In this document: one piece after another, positions 27,001 through 36,340 of the stretch
Numbering within the stretch: the first letter of the stretch is position 1
Layout: every line of letters starts with the position of its first letter
NCBI GenBank assembly: GCA_905221605.1
Contig: CAJNDS010002393.1
Span: 385,192 to 449,191, forward strand
From: Symbiodinium natans
Taxonomy: Eukaryota > Sar > Dinophyceae > Suessiales > Symbiodiniaceae
Length of the DNA stretch: 64,000 bases
Direction: 5' to 3'
Position numbers and translations under genes: made by a program
The notes under the pieces: generated by a model
Database searches by the model: none
What the model was told of the DNA's origin: nothing
What the model saw: only the letters and a program-made list of their open reading frames with translations

Positions 27001-28602
27001 GAACCGAGCCAACCCATGCTTTGCTGTGGCAACCTCAGCCACTGTTGTGGATCAGCTTGGGGTGGTGAGATGTCAGGGTTAAGGATGAGAGCCACGTCCC
27101 CTGCTACAAGGTGCGTCCGGGAGACTACATTGTCAAGGTGGATGTCTGCCTGGCATGTTTGTTTGGGGCCGGTGGGCAGCCCATGTGTGCAGTCCCTCCC
27201 CCCGGGCCAAACCCAGTAGACTCAGACCTTAAACCCCTGAAACCCTAATCCACAATTAAACCCTGCAACCCTTGAACCCCCAATTCAAAGCCCTGCATCC
27301 TACATTACGGCCCGCACCCTGGGGCTGTGAGCCCCAAACCCCAAACCCTGCACCCAACACTTAGACTTCAAAAAATGTAAGTTGCCTTGCGAAGACATGG
27401 ATGAGTATGAAGCTGTGCTTGTGCAATTTCATATTAATTTAAAGCCTTGGTTGCAACAAACATGAAGAACGAAGACACTTGATCGGTTTTAGTTTCTTCA
27501 ATTAAGGACGAGCAGCCGCGCATGAGCTAGATGTGTTTTGGCAAATCTGTTCGTGAATATCCTTCTTAGCTCCTTTTGTTGAAATTCGTTCGCTTAATGT
27601 CATGGGCCTCACGCGCAAAACCTCGAAATCCCAGCCTCTAAGCCGCCGCCAACACCCCGGCAGGGAAAGCGAGTGCCTCTTCAAGAGGCGATTTACTCCG
27701 CCGAGGAGCCTTGGGCGTGTTCTCTTGGGTCCTATCGAGTTTTGGGGGCTTATGACTTTAGGGTTTGGAGGGTTTCTAGGGTTGAGGGTTTTAGGGCCTG
27801 GGGTTTTGGGGCTTAGTTGTTTTGGGAGTTGTCCGATTTGAGGGTTTAGTCTTTTGGGGATGGTTTTGGGCTCTAAGGTTTCTTTATTGTGTATTGTCCG
27901 CTTTTGTGTGGTCGTTCTAGGGCTTCGGGGCTTCGAAGTTCTTGACTGAAGTGGTCAATGAACAGAGCTTTGGTGCACGGCTGGAGACATCTGCCAGACT
28001 CCACAACCAACTTGGGATCAATTAGACAGGGTTTAGGGTTTAGGGTTTAGGGTTTAGGGTTTAGGGTTTAGGGTTTAGGGGTTTAGGGGTTTAGGGGTTT
28101 AGGGTTTAGGGTTTAGGGTTTAGGGGCTAGGGGCTAGGGGTTAGGGTCCAGGGTTTAAAGTTTTTGTTGGGGGGGTCTACCTGAAGGCTCTAAATGTAGT
28201 TCCCTCTTGGGCTAGTCATAGGGGGATTCTAATGTACGACCCCCAATCAAGGTATTGCATGGGAGCCCGTAGGTACGTTAAGACAAGCTAAACCCTAAAC
28301 CCTAAACCCTAAACCGTAAACCCTAAACCCTAAACCCTATATTATAAACCCTAAACCCTAAACTAAACCCTAAATCCGAAACCCTAAACCCGAAGCCAAG
28401 TGACAGGATGTAGTGAAGCTGACGATGCAGCGGGTGTCGGACCCCTAGCTTCGGCTCGTGGGCCCTTTTTCAGAAGCGGAAACTCTGAGCCCCAAATCTC
28501 AAACCCTAAACCTTAAACCCTAAACCCTAAACCCTAGACCCTAAACTTACCGTGTTTGAGTTGGGGTATCGGGTGGTCCTCACGACCTTTGTGATGGCAT
28601 GA
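6233..28602 (+). CDS. Long unidentified multi-exon gene (tentative chain of exon islands)
   Basis: I do not recognise the product. Exon-like islands: 6233-6378, 6546-6588, 6681-6759, 10023-10073, 10814-10856, 13747-13817, 14091-14182, 15522-15581, 17213-17287, 18431-18479 (weakest), 21480-21557, 23902-23981, 25287-25341, 26085-26159, 28407-28439 and 28561-28602 (stop). Phases agree across the chain, and each island starts after AG and ends before GC, GA or GT. Sample peptides are TFSEFTGLIPAPASVIYEPF, GQYYYCFYRSVQECIPE, an acidic DEEEEKEAQEDPDPQKK followed by MFKQVDYIEPWLL, ESNIVPFFVLSKQHLALRYE and VQLEKLVLDVVPEMEGYRPP. The reading frames favour G/C third positions. Introns run to 3 kb and are packed with CCCTAAA tracts. 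Caveat: with three permitted donor dinucleotides, phase agreement is easy to obtain, so this may be two or more genes. The 5' end is not found. Confidence 0.4.
7838..7943. repeat. Interstitial telomere-like tract (TTTAGGG)n
   Basis: About 14 nearly perfect TTTAGGG units, among the longest uninterrupted T-rich tracts in the window. It lies in a 3.3-kb stretch (6760-10022) where I see no supported exon, only tracts and two low-quality open frames (8959-9297 minus, 9399-9611 plus). Confidence 0.9.
8397..8560. repeat. Telomere-like array switching from TTTAGGG to GCTTAGG units
   Basis: Six TTTAGGG units are followed by about a dozen GGGCTTA units (one-base variant) and then TTTGGGG units. The variants are blocked, not mixed, which points to local amplification after a point change. 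Confidence 0.9.
11324..11391. repeat. Interstitial telomere-like tract (CCCTAAA)n
   Basis: About nine CCCTAAA units in C-rich orientation, inside the proposed intron 10857-13746. Confidence 0.9.
12328..12419 (-). CDS. Possible minus-strand exon
   Basis: On the minus strand this 92-bp stretch follows a CATGCAG acceptor and ends before a GC donor. It reads LPAAEFDRLRRKLVDVCSEA then IMAQVRLEHG in one open frame with G/C-rich third positions, an amphipathic helix by composition. It lies inside a proposed intron of the + strand chain, so it belongs to a separate antisense gene or is fortuitous. No partner exons were found. Confidence 0.3.
12707..12792. repeat. GAGAAAGG purine repeat
   Basis: Imperfect tandem GAGAAAGG(G) units form an all-purine strand of about 85 bases. 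The serine/phenylalanine/leucine-rich open frame read on the other strand is an artefact of the repeat. Confidence 0.85.
13534..13666. mobile_element. Short inverted-repeat element, family G
   Basis: Ends CTAGGACCCGGAGTAGGCCC and a matching inverted CGGGTCTAG. It contains three CCCTAAA units where the related copy at 15832-15940 has CTTATAAACCCCTATAACCC. A third relative is at 51003-51098. Confidence 0.55.
15600..15660. repeat. Adjacent T-run and G-run
   Basis: About 18 T directly followed by about 17 G. Homopolymer junctions of this kind recur at 22155-22195 (C then A) and 34915-34945 (T then G). Confidence 0.8.
15832..15940. mobile_element. Short inverted-repeat element, family G
   Basis: Left end CTAGGACCCAGAGCAGGCCC and right end TCTTGGGTCTAG, 109 bp. 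No open frame. Confidence 0.6.
18690..18806. repeat. Interstitial telomere-like tract (TTTAGGG)n
   Basis: About 13 TTTAGGG units with two TTTTAGGG variants, in the T-rich orientation. It lies opposite in orientation to the C-rich tract at 18290-18390. Confidence 0.9.
19758..19852. mobile_element. Short inverted-repeat element, family F (left end worn)
   Basis: Contains GGGGAATCCTACCATCTTTG and ends TTATTTGTCGTAAACCCCC, matching the elements at 44512-44607 and 53578-53683. The left inverted end is not intact. Confidence 0.55.
21300..21466. repeat. Mixed CCCCTCAA / CCCCTAAA / CCCTAAA array
   Basis: About eight CCCCTCAA units, an eight-base variant, sit between CCCCTAAA and canonical CCCTAAA units. 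The array ends 13 bp before the exon-like island at 21480. Confidence 0.9.
22155..22240. repeat. C-run, A-run, CAAA and TA microsatellites
   Basis: More than 30 consecutive C, then nine A, then CAAACAAA repeats and an alternating TA tract. Homopolymer length is likely unreliable in any assembly. Confidence 0.85.
22377..22494. repeat. Interstitial telomere-like tract (TTTAGGG)n
   Basis: About 16 units, mostly canonical and ending in GCTTAGG variants. Confidence 0.9.
23571..23649. repeat. Variant telomere-like array (TTCAGGG)n
   Basis: TTTAGGG units flank five consecutive TTCAGGG units, another blocked one-base variant. C-rich tracts in the opposite orientation follow at 23785-23851 and 23990-24092. 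Confidence 0.88.
28026..28125. repeat. Interstitial telomere-like tract (TTTAGGG)n
   Basis: About 13 units including a run of GGGGTTTA octamers. A C-rich tract follows at 28287-28392. Confidence 0.9.
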
Positions 28603-28867
28603 GAATCCTCGGGCAAGCGCCTTCCTGAACACGATTTGACATGTATGGGCTTTTGGGCTGAAAGGGTTTAGGACAGGAGGGGAGTGCATTTCGTCTTGTT
28701 GTGTTGCTCTCTCTGTTTAAGTGGGGTGAAGTTTCGGCATGCTGTTATCCAGAAAGCACCACCTGCCGCCTCCTTCGCACTCCGAAAGATGAGGACAAAT
28801 CGATCGGCTTCGAAAGCAAGCGTGTACACTGCGGATCAGCCGGGCCCCAAGTGTTCCCTTTTTTTGC

Positions 28868-28935
28868 AGGGTTTAGGGTTTAGGGTTTAGGGTTTAGGGT
28901 TTAGGGTTTAGGGTTTAGGGTTTAGGGTTTAGGGT
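28868..28935. repeat. Interstitial telomere-like tract (TTTAGGG)n
   Basis: About ten perfect units directly after TTTTTTTGCAG, so a strong acceptor-like sequence abuts the array. Confidence 0.9.
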
Positions 28936-30429
28936 ACGGCGCTTCTGTCAGGGCCACGAAGATTTCTGAGATGCTTCATTAGCATCACAAAAAAGGGGGG
29001 GGGCTCGTTGTCTTAAGTTTTGCATAGACTTAGAAGCTTGAGAGGTCACCAGTTAGATGGGCGCGATCGCACTTCATATCTAGGACGTGGTTCAAGATTC
29101 TCTTACGCATAGACACGTCACGGCGAAAGCTCGTCATGAAGGACCTGCATCAAGCTCTCCAGCTTTCACGGAGCTATCCAAGCTCGAAGTGAGCGCATTG
29201 CCAGGAGTCCCGCAGCTCAGCATGTAGAAGACCCCAACTCTCCAAAACTTGACCGGACAACGCTTGCTGTGTCTGACTGGTTCTAGGGCTTAAGTTTCAA
29301 GATTTAGGCCTCAGCGCCTTTGGGATTGCAAGCGCAGCTGGGGGTTTAGGGTTCAAGATTTGGGGTTTGGGGTTGAGGGTTTAGGGTTTAGGGCTGCTTC
29401 AGACGACTCTCGGCCCTGCCCAGGGAGATGACGCTCCCGGGAGAGACGGGCAACTGAGAAAAACACCACCGGTTCCACCATGATCAATATAGGGGTATAA
29501 GGGACAAGGGTTTTAGGTTTTAGGGTTTAGGGTTTAGGGCCAGGGTTTAGGGTTCCGGCTTAGCAGTATTCCCCTTATGGTCCCTTCTTGACAAAACAAT
29601 GATATCCCCCCCCCCCCAAAAGCCCCATTCTCATTTTTAAGGCCCCTACATGTCACACATTCATGCAATCTGCCTCCTTGTACCCATGGAGCTCTAGCGC
29701 ATACTCGGACAGTGGTGAGTCACTGTCATCGTTGGTAGGACGGTGCAGCAGCGACATGTAATGCTTCACGGTTAGGAGTCGGGATTTGGGGTTGCTCATC
29801 TCACCCACCTAGACCGAAGCTTGCAGACCAAGCATCGAATTGTTTTGTGGTACCCCGAAGGGGCATCGAATAGCTGTCCAGGCCTCGACTGAATGCACTT
29901 CGTGTTGAGCTGTTGACTCCCATGGCCTCTGTTGTTTGTGCAGCTTTAGCTTCAGTCCAGGCCGGCCATATGGGCGTGGCATCTAGATTCAAGATGCCAG
30001 GCAATATAGGGGTCGGCATAACTACCATTAATCTTCCTTTATGGTCCCTAGACAAGTAAACTATACTACCCCGCCAAAACCCTCTTCCATTCATTTAGGG
30101 TTTAGGGTTTAGGGTTTAGGGTTCAGGGTTCAAGGCCCCTATATTGCAAGCCTGGCCCGGTGCGTTGGTGTCGAGAACTCGCACCACAGGCTTTCGGGAC
30201 TTGGCCCCCATCTTGACAGCACCGCGAGGATGGAGATCAAAAAGGGGTTCGGGGTTTAGGGTTAGCTTAGGGTTTAGGGTTTAGGGCTTAGGTTTAGGGA
30301 TTGCGCGTAGCCTCCTTCTGCTTGGCTGGGCATCCCCCCTCGCATGAATGCGCAGCATACTGCATGTTCTGACAGGGCCCAAGCAGAGCCATGAATGGGT
30401 CCAGTCTGTCCAGGTAACAACAAGCTGCC
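28936..30429. other. Intergenic region, no gene seen
   Basis: Between the end of the proposed long gene and the TMEM184-like gene. It holds degenerate telomere-like units (29340-29395, 29510-29550, 30095-30132, 30250-30300) and unassigned sequence. A 97-codon minus-strand frame at 29801-30094 has no recognisable features. Confidence 0.5.
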
Positions 30430-32267
30430 ATGACTCCCCCAGTACCTCTTCAGTTCGCTTGGTTTCTCCTTGCTCTTCTGGTGTATGCAAGCGCCCGGAA
30501 GCAGAAGAGGGTTCTGAACTTTATCCGGCGGGGTGGATTTCTTGCTGAGGCTTTTTCGCAGCCTTACATTCTCATCTACGTCTTCCTTGCGTGGGTATGT
30601 TTCACTACTGACTGGGTCTACAGCTTCTCTGACTTCATGGACTTTACTTCGTACTTGTTTGAACAAGATCGCCCTCACGCTCCCGGCTTCTGCCAGGCGA
30701 TGAGGGAGAAGATTTGCCATGCAGAAGCGTGCGCGGGTGGGATCTGTGGGTCTCAGGAGCTCGAGGACTGCATCTTGGTAGCCCAAAAGTACCCTTTTGC
30801 CCCTTTTTTTGTGGTTCAAGGTTCCCGTTTAAAGTAGCCAACCCCAAAAAAGGGTACTATTATTATTATGATATGGTTACTGATACTGGGCTACCAAGGC
30901 ATCCGCCGCTACCCAAAGCCATGCATGCTTTTGAGCATCCCGCATTGGCTCCAGACGCTTGTCTTCCTTTCGCCGCCCTGTGTCTTGAACGCCCCTAGTG
31001 GCACCCGTTTGCCCATTTTTATGGTTCAAGGTTCCCTTGTAAAGTATCCAACCCCAAGAAAAGGTACCCTTCCTTTAAAATGGCTACCCTTATGCACTAA
31101 CAAGAAAAGGTACCCTTCCGTTAATATGGCTACCCTTATGAACGAATAGGGTTTCTGGGCTACCAAGGTGTAATCTTGGCAGTGGTCATCAGCGCTGTGC
31201 ACACCTGGAGACACGCAAGGTATGGGAGGCCATGGTGCGATCAGGACTTGGAGAGCCTCTTGGAAACCCAAGGGTACCCTTTGCCATTTTTTGGGGGGGA
31301 AGGGTTATGGGTTCCCTTAGTAAAGTAACCAACCCAAAAACCGGCGCCCTTATGTAGAATATGGTTACTGGGCTACCAAGGCTTGCATGCACATGCGATA
31401 GAGGTGATCCTCCTGCCCGCTGTGTACGGAATCTTCTCCTTGATTTCTGTTGCGGATCAGGTTTCGCTGCTGGAAGGTCGGACAGATACACGGGTTTGGA
31501 AGGCCGATGCTCCCTGCGATGCTGAAATGCAGCTGCACGGCAAGCTACAAATCTCTGACACGTGCTGGAGTGAATTCATCGACCGGTCTGTTCGCTGGTG
31601 TAACTTGAACTTCATAGTGGCCGACCTGTACGAGGCCCGCGCTCTGTACTGCTTCAGTTGGGCATGCATGGAGTATATTGATCTGCAGCGCACGAAACGG
31701 GGCCTTTTGTCAAGCTCCTGTCCGACATGCCACTCCGCGGTTTCGAACATGCTGCTGACGCCGTTGAAGGAGATGACCCTGCTGGGGGTGCAGCTGTTCA
31801 ACGTGACAAACCTTGCCCGGGCAATCTTCGCGCTGGTTGCGGAGCAGCTGCGATATGCCTGGATCTCTGCCTTCACATGGCTGTCCTACAAGGCCTTGCA
31901 GCTCGGAGATGTGGATGCCATGCTCACAGGCTTCAACCTCTGTGTGAGCAGCATCGCCATCTGGAACCTTATCATCTTTGAGCACTACTTAAACAACCTG
32001 CTTCAGGGCTTCAGCCCCAAGCTGAAGTTCTGGAGTGCCAAGATCATCGTCTCCTTAGCCTTCATTCAGGGCCTCGCTGTGAACGTGGCGGGGAATTTGC
32101 TGCCCTTGGACGACTACTACCAGCAGCACCAGCGTTCGCTGGTCTATGCCGCACTCATCTGCATCGAGATGCTTCCGGTTGCGCTGCTTCAGTATGCGGC
32201 CTGGACGCCGTCCAAGATTGAGAGCATCATCCGCAAAGGCTGCCCTGGGAGCGATGCGGACACCTAG
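30430..32267 (+). CDS. TMEM184 / OST-alpha family membrane protein (Solute_trans_a)
   Basis: Four exons, 30430-30769, 30899-30997, 31168-31254 and 31381-32267, sum to 1413 bp, giving 470 residues and TAG; family members are usually 400-450. The family comprises multi-pass membrane proteins including the organic solute transporter alpha subunit. Hydrophobic segments lie near residues 8-23, 44-64, 121-143, 148-160, 182-202, 315-332, 360-379, 389-407 and 428-448. Family-like motifs are DLYEARALY (257-265), KFWSAKIIVSLAFIQGL (391-407, matching the lysine-rich start and glutamine of that helix) and ALICIEMLPVAL (433-444). The start is the first ATG of exon 1, placing a membrane segment almost at the N terminus; an upstream exon is possible. 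All three introns are copies of one introner family with donors GC, GT and GC. Each junction restores the frame and one copy of the target site. Substrate unknown. Confidence 0.78.
30770..30898 (+). mobile_element. Introner-like element, copy 2 (intron 1 of TMEM184-like gene)
   Basis: 129 bp. Inverted ends CTTGGTAGCCCA and TGGGCTACCAAG. GCATC is duplicated exactly (30770-30774 and 30899-30903). The intron begins with the GC of the left target copy and ends with the AAG of the right inverted end. Inner sequences GTACCCTTTT and AAAAGGGTAC form a second inverted pair. Confidence 0.85.
30998..31167 (+). mobile_element. Introner-like element, copy 3 (intron 2 of TMEM184-like gene)
   Basis: 170 bp. 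The right end GGGCTACCAAG is intact but the left end has drifted to GTGGCACCCGTTTGCCC. It starts with GT. It is longer than its relatives because a 46-bp unit is tandemly duplicated (31055-31100 and 31101-31146, a few mismatches). Confidence 0.8.
31255..31380 (+). mobile_element. Introner-like element, copy 4 (intron 3 of TMEM184-like gene)
   Basis: 126 bp. Left end CTTGGAAACCCA (mutated), right end TGGGCTACCAAG. Imperfect target duplication GCCTC/GCTTG. The donor is GC, and the join gives GAG AGC TTG CAT in frame. Confidence 0.82.
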
Positions 32268-32447
32268 GCCCATCGAAGCAGTACCTATTTAACCTATTTC
32301 ATACCTAGTTGCTACGAGTTGCTTGAAACCCCCCAAAAAATGAAGAATGTTCTTCCTTTTTTAACGGGCTTTCGGGGTTCTTAAGCAAATAGTAGGTTGG
32401 GGGCTGCCATTCGGTCAGGGTTCGCCTCCTGTGCCGAATCCGCTCAG

Positions 32448-32576
32448 GAGTCGAAGAAGCTGGAGTTCTCCATCGCAAGTGGACAGCAGCGAATGCAGAT
32501 CACCATCGAGCAGGCCACAGACCAGGGCGTTGACTTCTGGCACAGCGCGTCGGTGACGATGCTGAGCAGCGCTTAG
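32448..32576 (+). CDS. Possible terminal exon, product unknown
   Basis: After CGCTCAG, an open frame of 42 codons ends at TAG: ESKKLEFSIASGQQRMQITI then EQATDQGVDFWHSASVTML. G/C-rich third positions suggest real coding sequence. It lies 180 bp after the stop of the TMEM184-like gene in the same orientation. It could be the last exon of a gene whose earlier exons I cannot place, or the start of the coiled-coil gene downstream if a donor lies before the stop. Confidence 0.35.
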   Translation, partial: ESKKLEFSIASGQQRMQITIEQATDQGVDFWHSASVTMLSSA

Positions 32577-33497
32577 GCACTCGAGAGGCTATAGCTTCAC
32601 AAACGTAGGCTGGAGAATGGTTGCGGAAGAGTATGCGCCCTCTCTGAATTTGTATGGGTACTTCCCAAACAGGGTGACCCCGCTCCAAAAAAAGGGCCAT
32701 ACCTTTTGGGAAACTCCCATGTGGAGCCTGACCTTCAGAATAGGAGTGGGCAGCCGAAGGCCTGCTGAGTTGTCCGTGTGGTTGCTCACGGACATGCTAC
32801 ATGGCCTAGGCCAGAACCTTGACATGGCAGGCTGGCCAAAAGAAGAGAATAGGGTTTAGGGTTTAGGGTTTAGGGTGAGAGCCCCCGGTTGCCGAAACAA
32901 AATTGGGGGGATGCTTGAGAGGTTTTTCTTCAGAGTATAGAAACACCAGTTGCCAGCCAGCCACTCTCCTGCCATCACTTTCAGTGCAAACGTCACCGCA
33001 TCGGCTCTTTCAGGCTTACCTGCCCCTTAAATCCTGTTTCCCTAAACCCTAAACCCTAAACCCTAAACGCTAAACGGCCTTAAACCCAAACCCTCATAGT
33101 CAGGTTTACCCCCCGGGTGTAGAAAGCCAAAAGAGTTTAGGGTTTAGGGTTTAGGGTTTAGGGTTTAACCCTAACACTGCACAACCCTAACCCCGAAACA
33201 GGGGTAAGACTAGAGAACTCAGCCCTCCAAGCCTGTGTTTTTGCACGTGGGCTTGCCCCTTCTAAGCGGGCTGTGCTGCCATGGTGTTGAGGTCAGCATC
33301 TCAGCGCAAGAGATAAGGACCACTAGTATAAGGAGGAACATCCCAATCTGTGGGTCCTCCCCAAATACCCTGACACAACCCCCCTAGAAAATAGATATCA
33401 GTCTAGGGCCCCCCAAACACCACCCCCATGTAGGGCTTGGCAGGGTTCCTAAACCCTGAACCCTAAACCCTAAACCCCAAAACCCTAGAGAGACCAG
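32577..33497. other. Non-coding stretch with telomere-like units and an element fragment
   Basis: Holds short TTTAGGG/CCCTAAA tracts at 32850-32877, 33035-33070 and 33134-33167, where a T-rich and a C-rich tract meet head to head, and a family C fragment ending GGAACATCCCAA near 33345. No gene seen. Confidence 0.5.
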
Positions 33498-34214
33498 GCT
33501 CGAAGCTGCTCTGGCGGAGCAGGACGAAACGCTGCAGGCCTTGGAGCTGGGGAGCTCGGCAGACAGCAGCAGCAGGGCAGGAGAGAGTTCTCTGAATTAG
33601 GGGCCCTTTTCGGGGTCCTATTAGGGTTTAGGGTTTAGGGTTTAGGGTTCAAGGATTTCCCAAAATAGGAGTACCCCGTTTATACCCCAAATGGAATAGA
33701 AGCCCCTGAAAGGGAGCCCCCCAAAAAGGTGGGTTTGGAAACATGGGGCTTGGCAGGGTTTAGGGTCCTTTTGAATGCAAAGGATGCTGGGTGGCTCATA
33801 TGATATCACAATAAATGACAAATGACTGGCTTGCCCCCCCCCCCCCCCCCCCCAAGGCTGGGTCAGCGGGTGCAGTCCTTGCTGACGCACATGCCAGATG
33901 AAGAGACCCGCGCGAGCCTGAGCCATGTGTTTTCAGTGGCTTCTATGATATCTCTATATTATATATTCTTGGAGGGAACAAGACCTAAACCTTAGCCTCC
34001 AACCCCCCTAAACCCTACACCCAAAACCCTAAACCCTAAACCCTGACGTGATTATCTAGGCTCCTGTCTTAGCCAGACGAGATCTGCCTGCTCTGTGAGG
34101 TTTTCCCGAGAGCGAGGACTCCGCGGATTCGCGGCAGAGGTTTGAAGTTTGCTTCTGAGTAATTCGGTTCAGTTATATATATATATATGTGTGTATATAT
34201 ACATTAGGTTTAGT

Positions 34215-34245
<31 letters not shown>

Positions 34246-35219
34246 GTATATATCTTTACGGTTTAGGCCTAGTTTAGGGTTTAGGGCTTAGGGCTTATAG
34301 GGAAATAGGGAACTAGGTCTAGGTCATAGAACTCTGCAGGGTGCTTACTTCCCTACCCTATCAAAACCCCTACTGTTTAGGGGCCGGACTCGCATGCCCA
34401 TGCAGGAATGCAGCGATCTTCGAGCCCTGCTGCTCAGTGAGTTGCCGCTGTTTGGGGTTTTGGGTTTAGGGTTTAAGGGTTAAGGGTTTAGGGTTTTGGG
34501 TTTAGGGTTTCTGCATGCGTGGTTGCATGCCACCACGCTTGTTGCGGCTTCAAAATTTCCCAGATAAGCCCGTTCCCAATCCGAAAGCACTAAAACCAAA
34601 GCCTACACTGAACCCTAAACCCCTAAACCCCTTAAAAGGCCAAAGTCCTGGAACCCTAACCCCGAAACTTGAAGCCCCCCAGAAGGCCCCCCAAACCCCC
34701 AAACCCCCTAAATTCCCTTCGACCTCGCGAGGCCCCTAAGCCCCACAGCAAGCCTCGCCCTGAGGCAGAGCTACTTTGGCTGAAGAAGCAGACTGGCGAG
34801 GTGGGGGTTTCTTCGTCGCTTTAGGGTTTGTGTAGGGTGTATAGGGTTTAGGGTTCAGGGTGTAGGGGGTGAAGGGCTTGGGTTTTTGTAGGGTATGCTG
34901 TTTGCTTTTTGTTTAGTTTTTTTTTGTTTGGGGGGGGGGGAGGTTTAGGGCTTGGTACAGGGTTTTGTCGGGCTTCGGATGTCTCGGGCTTGATTGTTGT
35001 GAGGTCGCCAGGTGCAAGCTGTACATAGTAAAGGGTTTAGCTTGGGATGTTCCCCCTGATACTAGGGGGGGGGGGGGGTACTAGAATCCCTATCAAGGAC
35101 TGTTCGGAAAACGGGGAAACATCCCAAGGGGTAGTCGCCGCTGCCTGCTCAGACAGGTCCTCCAAGAGATCACCAACATGAAGCTGGATATCCGGCGGAA
35201 AGATGCGACAATTCTTGAG
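33498..35219 (+). CDS. Possible coiled-coil protein gene (partial exon chain)
   Basis: Exon-like islands at 33498 to about 33560-33600, 34406-34438, 34765-34800 and 35157-35219 can be joined in phase. The peptides are LEAALAEQDETLQALELGSS, ECSDLRALLLS, AELLWLKKQTGE and VLQEITNMKLDIRRKDATIL, all rich in E, L, K and Q with heptad-like spacing. Donors would be GC or GA, GA, GT and GC; acceptors are AG before G. The first island can also be read through to a TAG at 33598-33600, making it a terminal exon of another gene. Both gene ends are missing and the protein is not identified. Confidence 0.38.
33834..33855. repeat. C homopolymer run
   Basis: About 20 consecutive C in non-coding sequence. Confidence 0.8.
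34175..34255. repeat. TA / TATG microsatellite
   Basis: Two alternating-TA blocks separated by TTAGGTTTAG. Confidence 0.85.
35042..35127. mobile_element. Short inverted-repeat element, family C
   Basis: 86 bp. Ends TTGGGATGTTCCCCC and GGGGAAACATCCCAA. Contains a G-run and the shared inner motif CCCTATCAAGGACTGTT. Confidence 0.75.
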
Positions 35220-35274
35220 GCGCCACTGAGATGCTGTTGTTAATTGTGGGGTTGCGGCTTTCAGGTACTACAGG

Positions 35275-35385
35275 TTGGGATGTTCCCCGCCTTATACTTT
35301 TCGGACTAAGCTACTCGTGTCTAAGGGGATGATAATGGGGTGCTACTATATTAAGGACTGCTAGTATAAGGGTGAACATGCCAAA
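35275..35385. mobile_element. Short inverted-repeat element, family C
   Basis: Left end TTGGGATGTTCCCCGCCTTA and right end CTAGTATAAGGGTGAACATG. About 110 bp and diverged from the neighbouring copy. Confidence 0.7.
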
Positions 35386-36244
35386 ATATAGGGGTCGGAA
35401 AAATTTCCAATGATATTATGATGGTCCCTATATACTTATACTACGAGAACCCCCAAAACGCTGTTCTAGTCTTTTTGGCCCCTATATCAGCTGAATATCA
35501 CTGGGGCCCTGAGCCCCACTTGATGGATCCCAAATCCCAGGCCATTCCCGCCCCCAACAAACAATGGTGACAGCAACAAATGCATAAGAATGGTGCCTCC
35601 CAAACGAGCAGTGCCGCACGCATCTCCGGACCCAGTTACATGCCTGGGCGTTTGCAACCAAAGGACTTCATTGGCGTTGACTCGCGGCATCAGCGGATGG
35701 TTATCAAATCATAACGGGCCTAGTCCTAAACCCTAAACGCGAAACCCTAAACCCCAAACCTTATGACGAATACGATTAAACCCGAACACCTGAGAAGCCC
35801 CCCAATCCCAAAGCCCTGAACTCTGCAGTTGGGTCGACAAGCGGGCGCCCTCAAGCCCTCGTCTCAGTTGTCTTTTTGGTAGGGTTTAGGGTTTAGGATG
35901 TATAGGATTTCGGGCCTATAGGGTTTATAGGGTTGAGGTTAACAGTATAGGATCAGAGGAGTTTAGGGCTCACAGCGGACAAGTCTGGTTTCGGGCCTCG
36001 GGCTTATGGGGCTTATAAGGCTGCTTATAAGGCTTAAAGGGCTTATAGGTCTCTTGGGTCTCTTAGGGCTTAGGGCTCAGGGCGTTTAGGTTTGGGGTTT
36101 AGAGGTTTAGGGTTTTAGGGGTTTGAGGGTTTGGTCGGGTCACCAGTCCATGGTCGCCACTTGAGGTCCGCCAACGCCTGGCGTTCGGTCCGGCGGGCTT
36201 CCATCGTAGATGGCGAGGTCCGGCTCAAACTTATTCAAGATCCC

Positions 36245-36340
36245 CTGGTTCGGGGGAATGAGGCAATTAGGGCCCTGTATATACCCTTTGAGGGATTACA
36301 TAGGGTACCTCAATCCCTCATTCCCTACTAAGAGCCGGCC
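36245..36340. mobile_element. Short inverted-repeat element, family D
   Basis: Left end TGGTTCGGGGGAATGAGGCA, right end CCCTCATTCCCTACTAAGAG, centre TATACCCTTTGAGGGATTA as in the copy at 4324-4416. Confidence 0.7.

Noticed and set aside
30274-30819. 181-codon minus-strand frame
   Set aside because: It overlaps exon 1 of the TMEM184-like gene and an intron; the plus-strand frame has membrane segments and homology.
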